From Streptomyces cinerochromogenes (GTDB lineage: Bacteria > Actinomycetota > Actinomycetes > Streptomycetales > Streptomycetaceae): a DNA stretch of 64,000 nucleotides. A program made the position numbers and the translations under genes. Each line of letters opens with the position of its first letter. Within the stretch, counting starts at the first letter, position 1. Shown here in pieces: positions 57,501 through 64,000 of this stretch. The notes under the pieces are model-generated. The model did not search any database, was not told the DNA's origin, and worked only from the letters and a program-made list of their open reading frames with translations. Location: the NCBI RefSeq assembly GCF_014648635.1, contig NZ_BMRM01000010.1, forward strand, positions 248,001 through 312,000, given 5' to 3'.

Positions 57501-60500
57501 GCCTGCGGCGCGCAGTGCCCGTACGGCGGTGTCGACATCCGCCGTGGGCCCCGAGATCACCGTCTGCTCGGGCGAGTTGACGTTGGCGACGACGACCGAC
57601 CCGGGTGCCCCGGCGGTGCGCAGGGCGCCTGCGACGGTGTCGGCGGGGGCGCCCACGGCGGCCATGGTGCCGGGCTCGTCCCCGGCCGCCGCCAGGATCG
57701 CCCCGGCCCGCTCCGTGCTCAGCTCCAGCAGGGTCTCCGGGTCGAGGGCCCCGGCCGCGGCGAGGGCGACCAGTTCGCCGTAACTGTGCCCGGCGGCGAG
57801 GTCGGGGCGGACGCCGGCCGAAGTGAGGAAGGCGTGGGCGGCGAGGCCGGTGATGCCGAGGGCGGGCTGGGCGGCCCGGGTGTCGGTGAGCGCGGCCCGG
57901 TGGCGCTCGCGGACGGTGTCGTCGAAGGCGGCCGGCGGGAAGAGCCGGTCGGCGTGGGCCCGTCCGAGGTGCAGGTAGTGCCGCAGCTCGGGCAGGGTGA
58001 CCAGGAGGTCGCCGAGCATACCGGGGCGCTGGCTGCCCTGACCGGGGAAGAGGAAGGCGACCAGGCCGACGGCCGGGTCCGGGGAGCCCTCCGCCGGCCC
58101 TCCGGCCCCGCCGCCCTCGCCCGCGAGGTGCACCCCGGTCCCCTGTTCGGGGCGCCCCGCCAGGAACTGCCTCAGCTTCGCTGCCAGTTCGCCGGTGTCC
58201 CCGGCCACCAGGGCTGCCTGTACCGGCTCGTGGGAGACGTCGGCGCGGTGGGCCGCGGCCAGGGCGAGGTCGCGGAGCCGCCAGGGGCCGGCCTGGGACT
58301 CGGCGGCGCGGAGGATCTCCTCGGCCTCCCGGCGGGCCGCCGCCATGTCCCGGCCCCGGAAGAGGAACAGCTCGGCGGGCCAGGCGTCCAGGGCCTGGCG
58401 GGGCGGCGGTGCGTCGCCGTAGGCCGCCAGTACGGCATGGAAGTTGGTGCCACCGAAGCCGAACGCGCTCACCCCGGCGAAGCGTTCGCCGGCCGGAGCC
58501 GCCCAGGGCTGGGCGCGGGTGTGGAAGACGAACGGGCTGCCGGCCTCCTCCCAGGCGGGGTTGGGGTGGTCGAGGTGGAGGGTGGGCGGCTTGACGCCGG
58601 TGTACAGCGCGAGGGTGGTCTTGATGAGGCCGGCGAGTCCGGCGGCGCACTTGGTGTGCCCGATCTGCGACTTGACCGAGCCGAGCGCACAGCCGCCCGT
58701 TGTCGCCCCGGCCTCGGCGAACACCTCGCCCAGCACGGTGAGTTCCGTGCGGTCGCCGACGACGGTCCCGGTGCCGTGCGCCTCCACCAGGCCGACCGCG
58801 GCGGGCGGGACGCCGGCGTTGCGGTACGCCCGCTGGAGCGCGGCCCGCTGCCCCTCGGGGCGGGGCGCGGTCAGGCCGCGGGCGCGGCCGTCGCTGGCGG
58901 AGCCGAGGCCCTTGACCACGCCGTAGATCCGGTCGCCGTCGCGCTCGGCGTCCGCGAGCCGTTTGAGGACCACGCAGGCCACGCCCTCGCCCAGGGCGAT
59001 GCCGTCGGCGGAGGCGTCGAAGGCACGGGACCGGCCGGTCGGAGAGAGCGCGTGGACGGAGGAGAACAGGACGTAGTCGTTGATGCCGTTGTGCAGGTCG
59101 GCGCCGCCGCACAGCACGAGGTCGCTGGTGCCGCAGACGAGTTCCTTGCAGGCGACGTCCAGCGCGGCGAGGGAGGAGGCGCAGGCCGCGTCGACGGTGT
59201 AGTTGGCGCCGCCGAGGTCGAGGCGGTTGGCGATCCGGCCGGAGATGACGTTGGCCAGCATGCCCGGGAAGGAGTCCTCGGTGAGCCGGGGCAGCTGCTC
59301 CTCCAGGCCGTCGGGGACCTTGCCGTAGTACGACGGGAGGACGGCGCGCAGGGTGACGGCGTTGGACAGGTCGCTGCCGGCCTCGGCGCCGAAGACGACG
59401 GAGGTGCGGGAGCGGTCGAACTCCCGGCCCCGGTCGCCGTATCCGGCGTCGTCCAGGGCTCTGCGGGCCGCCTCCAGGGACAGCAGCTGGACGGGTTCGA
59501 CGCTGCCGAGGGAGGCGGGCGGGATGCCGTAGCGCAGCGGGTCGAAGGGGATGGGCGGCAGGAAGCCGCCCCACTTCGAGGCGGTGCTGCCGGTCGTGTG
59601 GTGGACGGCGGGGTCCCAGCGGCCGGGCGGGACCTCGGTGACGGCGTCGCGTCCGGCGACGATGTTCGCCCAGAAGGTGGCGAGGTCGGGGGCCTGCGGG
59701 AACATGCACGCCATACCGACGATCGCGACGTCGAGCGGCGGGGGCGGCGGGGGCGGCGGCGGTCCGGCCACGCGATCCCGCCCGGGCCGCACCGCCCGTA
59801 CCGCCCGTGCCGCGCCTGCCCCCCGTGCCGCGCCTGCCTCCCCTGCCTCCCCGGCCGCCCCTGTTGTCCCTGCCGCCGTGGCGGCTCGTGCGGCGAGGAA
59901 GTCGGCGGCGCCGTCGGTCACCGCGTGGTGCAGGGCGGCCACGGTGGTGGGGGCCGAGCGCAGGACGGCGACCTGGCCGGCCATGAACAGCCCGTCGCTG
60001 AGCTGGAGTTCCTCGTCGACGGTCCGCAGGTCGCCGTCGTCGGTCCGGGTCAGGCCCTTGCTGGCGATGCGCAGCCGGCCGACGTTGAGGCGTTCCAGTC
60101 GCTCCCAGGCCTCCCGCTCCGGCACGCCCTGGGCGCGTAACGCGGCTTCCCGCTCGCGGTAGTCGCGGGTGAAGGGGCTGGGCACGCAGCGGGTGGCGTG
60201 TCCGGGGGCGGTCTCCAGCAGGGCGGTCGCGGTGGCGGTGAGGACCTGCCGCTGGAACAGCGGCCGGACGGCGCCGTGGGTGACGGCCTCCTCGGTGAAC
60301 AGGTAGGCGGTGCCCATGAGGAGGCCGACGGCGGCGCCCTGTGCGGTGAGCGGGGCGGCCAGTGCGGCGACCATGGCCGCCGACCGCTCGTCGTGGACGC
60401 CGCCCGCGAAGAACAGCTCCAGCTGCCGTGCCGTCTCGTCCCCTCGGCTGGCCAGGAAGCCCTCCAGGACGGCGAGTTGGGCCTCCCAGAGCGGGAAGGA

Positions 60501-62147
60501 GGCCCGGGGTCCGACATGGCCGCCGCACTCGGACCCCTCGAACACGAACCTGCGTACGCCCGCGTCCAGGAACTGGCGCAGCAGCCCAGGCGAGGGCACG
60601 TGCAGGAAGGCGTGGATCCCGGCCCGCTCCAGCGCCTCGGCCTGGGCGGGCCGGCCGCCCGCGATGACGGCGTGGGTGGGCCGCAGCTCCCGTACGGCGT
60701 CGAGCTGGGCGCCTCGGATGTCCTCCGGCGCGAAGCCGAGCACGCCCACGCCCCAGGGCCGGCCGTCCAGCACGGCGCGCGCCTCGGTGAGCATCTCCCG
60801 GGTCCGCTCGCCGTCGGCCAGGGCCAGCGCGAGGAAGGGCAACGCCCCGTCCTCGGCCACGGCCGCGGCGAACCCGGCCCGGTCACTGACCCGCGTCATG
60901 GGCCCCTGCGCCACCGGAAGCCGCGTCCCCAACGCCCGGCTCATGGCAGACCCGGCCCGCAGGACGGTGGCCGCCAGGGGCGCCGGTGCCGGGGCGGCCC
61001 CGGGCACCGGGTCCGTGGCCGCCGAAGACTCCGACACACCGGCCGACCCGCGACACGGAGCCGTAGCCCCCGAGGACTCCGACACACCGGCCGACCCGCG
61101 ACACGGAGCCGTAGCCCCCGAGGACTCCGACACACCGGCCGACCCGCGACACGGAGCCGTAGCCTGCGAAGACGTCGGCGCCATGGCCGGCCCGGGCCGC
61201 GGGTCCTCGGCCGGCGGCGACGCCGGCACCGCCCGGGTCACCCCCTGCCCCGCGGGAGGCACCGGTGCGGGCGCCGCCTCCGTCGCCTCCCGCACCGCCG
61301 CCACCAGTGCGCGCACGACGCCGCGCACGTCGTGCCACCGCTCGGCGAAGCGGGCGGCGAGGTAGCCGTCCTGGCCCACCGGGAGCAGTCGGCCGCGGGT
61401 TTCGCGGGCGCTCAGCAGCGCCGCGACCGCGTCGGGGTCGTCGGGGGGCGGCTGGGGCGTGTCCGGGCCGCGTCGCCGCAGTACCCGGTGTCCGCCCAGC
61501 ACGACGGTCTCGGAGCCGTCCAGGGACCGCAGCACCGCCCGGACCGCCTCGGGCAGCTCCGACTCGGCCAGCAGCGCCAGCTGGCTGTCGAGGACGACAC
61601 CGGCCGCCCCGCCCGCCACGGCTGCCGCCGCCGTGCGCGGACCGATGCCCCCGCAGGCCCAGACGGGCAGGTCACGGGCCGTCAGCTCGGCGTCGGCCAG
61701 GAGCTGTTGGAGCAGGACGAAGGTGCTCAGCTCACCGACCCGGCCGCCGCTCTCGCTGCCGCGGGCGATCAGTCCGCGCGCTCCGGCGCGGACGGCCGTA
61801 CGGGCCTGCGCGAGGTCGGTCACCTCGGCCAACACGCGTATGCCGCCAGGGAGTTCGGCTGCTGTCCAGGGCGCGTCCGGGGTCAGGACCACGGTGTCGA
61901 CGGTGCCTTCGGCGTCGTCGAGGTCGGCGGGGGCGAGGGCGCAGCGCCGGGTCACGCGCAGGCCGAAGGGGCCCGGCGCGGCCCTTCTCAGCCGGGACAG
62001 CTGTTCGCGGGATCTTCGGTCACCGGTGCCGAGGTCCAGGATGCCGAGGGCGCCGGCCGAGGTGGCGGCGGCGGCCAGACCGGCGTCGGGTTCTCCGAAC
62101 GGGGTGAGGCACAGGATCAGGTCGTGGGCACGCACAGGGGAGGTCAT
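54594..62147 (-). CDS. PUFA-synthase-like PKS: NMO-NMO-KS-AT-ACP-KR
   Basis: This is a 2517-residue multidomain protein. Two FMN TIM-barrel (nitronate monooxygenase/PfaD-like) domains come first: about 10-250 with VWACGGIGPRTAAAAVAGGA, and about 400-760 with GSECGGHVGPRASFPLWE. They are joined by a linker with three 16-residue repeats. After a poly-Pro stretch come KS (Cys989 in VDAACASSLAALD; GTGTVVGDRTELT; IGHTKCAAG) and AT (LFPGQGSQRPGM, GHSYGE with Ser about 1455). A Pro-Val linker follows, then a PUFA-type ACP (DLSIDSIKR, Ser about 1879) and KR (LLAGGARGITARF, FGSIAAVLGNRGQADYAAAN). The ATG at 62147 is preceded by CCGGAGC. The enoyl-reductase-like NMO domains suggest a reduced fatty-acyl-like chain. 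Confidence 0.92.
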   Translation of the reverse strand: MTSPVRAHDLILCLTPFGEPDAGLAAAATSAGALGILDLGTGDRRSREQLSRLRRAAPGPFGLRVTRRCALAPADLDDAEGTVDTVVLTPDAPWTAAELPGGIRVLAEVTDLAQARTAVRAGARGLIARGSESGGRVGELSTFVLLQQLLADAELTARDLPVWACGGIGPRTAAAAVAGGAAGVVLDSQLALLAESELPEAVRAVLRSLDGSETVVLGGHRVLRRRGPDTPQPPPDDPDAVAALLSARETRGRLLPVGQDGYLAARFAERWHDVRGVVRALVAAVREATEAAPAPVPPAGQGVTRAVPASPPAEDPRPGPAMAPTSSQATAPCRGSAGVSESSGATAPCRGSAGVSESSGATAPCRGSAGVSESSAATDPVPGAAPAPAPLAATVLRAGSAMSRALGTRLPVAQGPMTRVSDRAGFAAAVAEDGALPFLALALADGERTREMLTEARAVLDGRPWGVGVLGFAPEDIRGAQLDAVRELRPTHAVIAGGRPAQAEALERAGIHAFLHVPSPGLLRQFLDAGVRRFVFEGSECGGHVGPRASFPLWEAQLAVLEGFLASRGDETARQLELFFAGGVHDERSAAMVAALAAPLTAQGAAVGLLMGTAYLFTEEAVTHGAVRPLFQRQVLTATATALLETAPGHATRCVPSPFTRDYREREAALRAQGVPEREAWERLERLNVGRLRIASKGLTRTDDGDLRTVDEELQLSDGLFMAGQVAVLRSAPTTVAALHHAVTDGAADFLAARAATAAGTTGAAGEAGEAGAARGAGAARAVRAVRPGRDRVAGPPPPPPPPPLDVAIVGMACMFPQAPDLATFWANIVAGRDAVTEVPPGRWDPAVHHTTGSTASKWGGFLPPIPFDPLRYGIPPASLGSVEPVQLLSLEAARRALDDAGYGDRGREFDRSRTSVVFGAEAGSDLSNAVTLRAVLPSYYGKVPDGLEEQLPRLTEDSFPGMLANVISGRIANRLDLGGANYTVDAACASSLAALDVACKELVCGTSDLVLCGGADLHNGINDYVLFSSVHALSPTGRSRAFDASADGIALGEGVACVVLKRLADAERDGDRIYGVVKGLGSASDGRARGLTAPRPEGQRAALQRAYRNAGVPPAAVGLVEAHGTGTVVGDRTELTVLGEVFAEAGATTGGCALGSVKSQIGHTKCAAGLAGLIKTTLALYTGVKPPTLHLDHPNPAWEEAGSPFVFHTRAQPWAAPAGERFAGVSAFGFGGTNFHAVLAAYGDAPPPRQALDAWPAELFLFRGRDMAAARREAEEILRAAESQAGPWRLRDLALAAAHRADVSHEPVQAALVAGDTGELAAKLRQFLAGRPEQGTGVHLAGEGGGAGGPAEGSPDPAVGLVAFLFPGQGSQRPGMLGDLLVTLPELRHYLHLGRAHADRLFPPAAFDDTVRERHRAALTDTRAAQPALGITGLAAHAFLTSAGVRPDLAAGHSYGELVALAAAGALDPETLLELSTERAGAILAAAGDEPGTMAAVGAPADTVAGALRTAGAPGSVVVANVNSPEQTVISGPTADVDTAVRALRAAGLGARRIPVACAFHSPVVAAAGERFAKVLADKPVRAPEFPVWSNRTATPYPPEPDAVRAGLAAQIGAPVAFAAQIEAMYEAGARIFVEAGPGTVLTRLVGRILGDRPHRTVACEPRADSGLAGWLDALARLAVAGQPVRTAWLFRGRDAVDALRTPAPKRPGWTVDGHLVRTADGALLPGALAPARRVVEATVTTDQPNGVPTDRDALISEFLRTSREMIAAQRDVLLTYFGATPSPTPTASAPVPASIPAPVSVPVPVPASVPAPVIPAPAAVPVPVPDSGVQAAAAPGPAVTADDVERVVREIISERTGYPVDMIEPDLDLEADLSIDSIKRAEIAGELAQRLGIAAGARFLADAELEELATARTAAAVTAWLTTRMEAGAGEGEPDSGTAAGAPPAPRADTPGDAPHGVAARTDTPGGASASAAGTLHGTAPRQDAPGTALASAPTSAPDLPRGVAPRRCELRPVPLPDPDPDPSPAADLSGRRFVLLGGPGPVADEIAARLRGCGAGTVLLDRGHLLGTTERTADGTDGGTASGSHGGTAYGPVDGVLYLGALAGPDQPVLPDAFPVFRAALACGPRVLLAVRAADGAGALRSAGLDGLIRSVGREYPDLLARVLVAGDTGPAAVADAVLAELRAPEPAPVVLRTATGHRRGLELVPVPLGPLGSTGAGPAGDGAAEAAALGLDRDSVVLLAGGARGITARFAATLAAACRCRIELLGRTPAPTAPEAARTATARTPVELRAALAAGPDAPRPAEINRAAERILAQREITATLAELAALGSTARYRSVDFRERDAVLQAVKEIHAEHGRLDGVVFAAGVIEDRLIAEKTPESFQRVYGTKTAGAGALFAALDDLPAAPAFTVLFGSIAAVLGNRGQADYAAANDALETLGTDWAARTGRRALTVHWGPWAPAGAHPGMVDAELGRAYARRGVALIDPEEGTAALLRELAWGDPATRAVVYTASGW
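56650..56800. repeat. Simple repeats in the AT-ACP linker of the large PKS
   Basis: Degenerate GGTACCG and GGTGCAGGTA motifs encode a Pro/Val/Ala/Ser-rich flexible linker (PVPVPVPASVPAPV) just before the ACP. It is in frame, of the kind that tethers mobile carrier domains. Confidence 0.75.
61027..61170. repeat. Three 48-bp tandem repeats inside the large PKS gene
   Basis: Units 61027-61074, 61075-61122 and 61123-61170 are identical except for a few bases at the end of the third. Each encodes 16 residues (ATAPCRGSAGVSESSG) in the linker between the two NMO domains. Near-identity implies recent expansion. The repeated unit contains a cysteine. Confidence 0.95.
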
Positions 62148-62602
62148 GATGCTCCGGCACGATCGGCGGGGACAGCACGGTGGGGGTACGCGCGGCGAGA
62201 CACTCTGGTGCGAGGGCAACGGAAACTAGCGAGGTCATTACTCGCGGGTCAATAACGCCGCAGTCTTTCCCCGTGCGGTGGCGCCGATCCGGCCAGCGCG
62301 CCGAATTCCCCGCAAGGGGCGGTAAATCCAGCGATTCCCTTGCGGTACGGAGCGTCCGGTGCGCGGCGCCCGGGCCGTCCGGTCATACGTGGCACACCGG
62401 ACCGAACTCCGGCAAAGCGTCCACCCGCTTCACCGCGCGCTCACCTCGGCGCCGCGCGCCGGGACATTCGGAGGGGTTCTGTAAATTCCGGATGACGTCG
62501 GCCCGGTGGCTCGAACCGGGCCGACGGGAAACGGACACGGTGGCACGGGCCCGTGCCACCGCACGAGCGGGGCCACCCCGCACGGAGCGGCCCCTTCTCC
62601 CG
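62148..62602. other. Intergenic region upstream of the PKS operon
   Basis: This 455-base gap is free of convincing genes. It must hold the promoter of the leftward PKS operon. The less GC-rich part (62220-62345, with CTAGCGAGGTCATTACTCGCGG near 62226 and several TTCCCC/GGGG patches) is the best candidate. Toward 62538 it contains the terminator of the neighbouring ricin-type gene. That gene also runs leftward, so the hairpin separates it from the PKS operon. Confidence 0.5.
62538..62561 (-). terminator. Perfect 24-base palindromic terminator of the ricin-type gene
   Basis: The palindrome has arms CGGTGGCACGGG and CCCGTGCCACCG. It lies about 42 bases downstream of the stop at 62603 on the minus strand. 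Arm length and placement fit an intrinsic terminator, although there is no U-tract. Confidence 0.7.
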
Positions 62603-64000
62603 TCAGCCGAGCACACCTCGCACGGCCGCCGTGGCGGGACTGCCGCCGCCGGCGCTCCTCCCGGCAATCGGCGAGGTCAGCGTGTCGGGCAGATCCAGGG
62701 TGCCGGGTGCGCCGGGTCCGCCGAACGTGTCGGGGACCGGCGCCGGGAGGTCCCCCGCCTCCCCCACGGCCCGGACGCCTCCGGCCGGCCGGTCCGTCCG
62801 GGCGGCGCGGATCTGTGCGACACGCGGAGCCGTGCCCCGCCCGCCGACGCCCAGACCGGTCCGCCCCGGTTTCCCGCGCGAGCCGCCCGTGCCCTCCTGG
62901 CGGTCGGGGGACCGCCCGGCACCGGCCCCGGCCCGCCCACCGCGCGCGTCCGGCACCCCCCGCCCGTCCGGCACCACCCTCCGGCCCGGTTTCGCCCCCC
63001 GGGCCGGTTCCGCCCCGCGGTCCGGCTCCGCCCGGCCGTCCGGGACCGTGCCGGACCGTGGCCGTCCGCCGACCGCCGCAGGCTGCAGAGCCCACCTCTG
63101 CCCGGCCGAGCCGTCGCGTTCCGCCACCCCGACCCGCGCGCCGGACCGGCCGGAGCCGGGAGCCAGGGCCAGACCGTGGTCCCGGCGGAGCAGGATCTCG
63201 CCGCCCACGGTGACGTCGTACGACACCTCCGCGGCGGGTGCGCGGCAGCCGGCCAGCGCGACGGCCCGGGTGCGGGGGTCGGCGGCGAGGCAGAGGGCGG
63301 GGTCGGCGGCGCTGCGCAGCAGACCGTCGTCCTGGTACGACCACTGCTGCGCGAGGGCCGTCGAGCAGGCTGCCAGCCGGACGCCCGCGCCCACCGCGAC
63401 CCGGTCGCCGCGCACGTCCAGGCAGAGCCCCGAGGCGAGGCCGCGCAGGGTGCCGTGGGCGACCTCGGCGGGTACGCCGACGGAGGCGGTGGAGGGGGAG
63501 GCGGCGGGACGGGCGCCGGCCCCGCTCGGCCGTGCCGCCCCTCCGGCGTGAGCTCCCCCGGTACCCCCGGCGGGGGCTTCCCGGGCCCCTCCGGCAGAGG
63601 CTTCCCGAGTCGCCCCGGCGGGAGCTCCCCAGGCCGCGCCGGGGGCAGGGACAGCGTTGTCACCCGACCGGCTTCCGGCCACGAGGGCGGTGGTGAGCAG
63701 GGCGAGGGAGACGAGCCCGACGCCGAGGGCCACCGCCGCACGGTGGCGGGGCTCCGCCTCGGTGCGGTGCCGGCCGCCGGCGCCGGGGGATGCGGCCGGC
63801 GGAGCCGACGGCGGTGGGGCCGGCCACTCCTCGGGGGCGGCGCGGCCGGGCCGCGCGGCGAGGTAGCGGCGGGCACCCCAGCCGAGCACGGCCTCGGCGA
63901 GCAGCAGGGGCAGGCCGCCGTCGAAGAGGCCGAGCTGTTCGGCGGCGTGCCGGCAATGGGCGCAGACCGTCAGATGCCGGCGCACGTCCGGCAGCAGGGC
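62603..64000 (-). CDS. Membrane-anchored ricin-type beta-trefoil protein (5' end beyond window)
   Basis: The frame is open to the window edge, so the start is missing; at least 465 residues are visible. The first part, RRHLTVCAHCRHAAEQLGLFDG, has the HX3CX2C zinc-finger spacing of anti-sigma-like domains. A cytoplasmic helical stretch, a single span (AVALGVGLVSLALLTTALVAG) and a low-complexity Gly/Ala/Pro stalk follow. One ricin B-lectin beta-trefoil comes next (LRGLASGLCLDVRGD, AQQWSYQDDGLLRSAADPAL, GQRWALQPA), then a disordered Gly/Arg/Pro tail. It resembles Streptomyces proteins that join a sigma-factor-like or zinc-finger cytoplasmic part to an external carbohydrate-binding domain. The tail is unusually long and charged. 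Confidence 0.8.
   Translation of the reverse strand, partial: ALLPDVRRHLTVCAHCRHAAEQLGLFDGGLPLLLAEAVLGWGARRYLAARPGRAAPEEWPAPPPSAPPAASPGAGGRHRTEAEPRHRAAVALGVGLVSLALLTTALVAGSRSGDNAVPAPGAAWGAPAGATREASAGGAREAPAGGTGGAHAGGAARPSGAGARPAASPSTASVGVPAEVAHGTLRGLASGLCLDVRGDRVAVGAGVRLAACSTALAQQWSYQDDGLLRSAADPALCLAADPRTRAVALAGCRAPAAEVSYDVTVGGEILLRRDHGLALAPGSGRSGARVGVAERDGSAGQRWALQPAAVGGRPRSGTVPDGRAEPDRGAEPARGAKPGRRVVPDGRGVPDARGGRAGAGAGRSPDRQEGTGGSRGKPGRTGLGVGGRGTAPRVAQIRAARTDRPAGGVRAVGEAGDLPAPVPDTFGGPGAPGTLDLPDTLTSPIAGRSAGGGSPATAAVRGVLG

Noticed and set aside
1..64000. tRNA, rRNA, CRISPR arrays, transposases and integrases
   Set aside because: No cloverleaf-like TTCGA-containing segments with paired ends, no regularly spaced repeats with unique spacers, and no recognisable transposase or integrase frame were found.

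Overview
The window is GC-rich chromosomal DNA from an actinomycete, almost certainly a Streptomyces. The signs are strong G/C bias at third codon positions, frequent GTG starts, many four-base stop/start overlaps, paired two-component systems, ECF41-type sigma factor architecture, and a large multimodular PKS locus. About 52 protein-coding genes are supported. I saw no rRNA, tRNA, CRISPR array, insertion sequence, integrase or replication origin.

Layout. Bases 1-9087 hold core and regulatory genes: the end of purB, a mug-type glycosylase, a drug-exporter-like ABC pair divergent from a LuxR-type two-component system, a degenerate ROK regulator, a GntR regulator, and an ECF41 sigma factor divergent from an NADP-dependent oxidoreductase. 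Bases 9187-17315 hold an alpha/beta hydrolase, a Tat-exported PhoD-type phosphatase behind a PHO-box-like repeat, an unusual ACT-GNAT fusion, a 23-copy 16-bp minisatellite, a methionine gamma-lyase-like enzyme divergent from an Lrp regulator, and a DUF885 metallopeptidase-like protein. Bases 17637-25626 hold a membrane protein, a self-contained ferredoxin/ferredoxin-reductase/P450 operon, a second two-component system, a catalytically degenerate histidine phosphatase, a GNAT, a rhodanese and a second Lrp regulator. SbcCD occupies 25672-29825.

Bases 29994-33656 carry the most novel-looking unit. It consists of an NB-ARC/TPR STAND ATPase, a radical SAM/SPASM protein translationally coupled to it, and a small Cys-containing ORF with its own ribosome binding site inside the radical SAM gene. 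It looks like a RiPP-type system related in layout to FxsABT or GrrM systems, but the peptide does not match the precursors I know. Bases 33641-45215 are mostly housekeeping and transport: YigZ, a SixA-like phosphatase, a CoA-binding protein, an APC permease, PobA, an ArsR/CDF metal pair, YbaK, an XRE-cupin/EamA pair, two hexapeptide-repeat proteins and DedA.

Bases 46520-62147 form a tightly coupled six-gene leftward operon around two PUFA-synthase-like proteins. One is NMO-NMO-KS-AT-ACP-KR (2517 aa) and the other is KS-AT-DH-PPTase (1564 aa). They are followed by a discrete ACP, an alpha/beta hydrolase, an MGT-like glycosyltransferase and a methyltransferase. An MprF/AglD-like integral membrane protein converges on the operon. 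The inference is a polyketide/fatty-acyl chain that is released, glycosylated and methylated, i.e. a glycolipid-like product. The window closes with the C-terminal part of a membrane-anchored ricin-type beta-trefoil protein.
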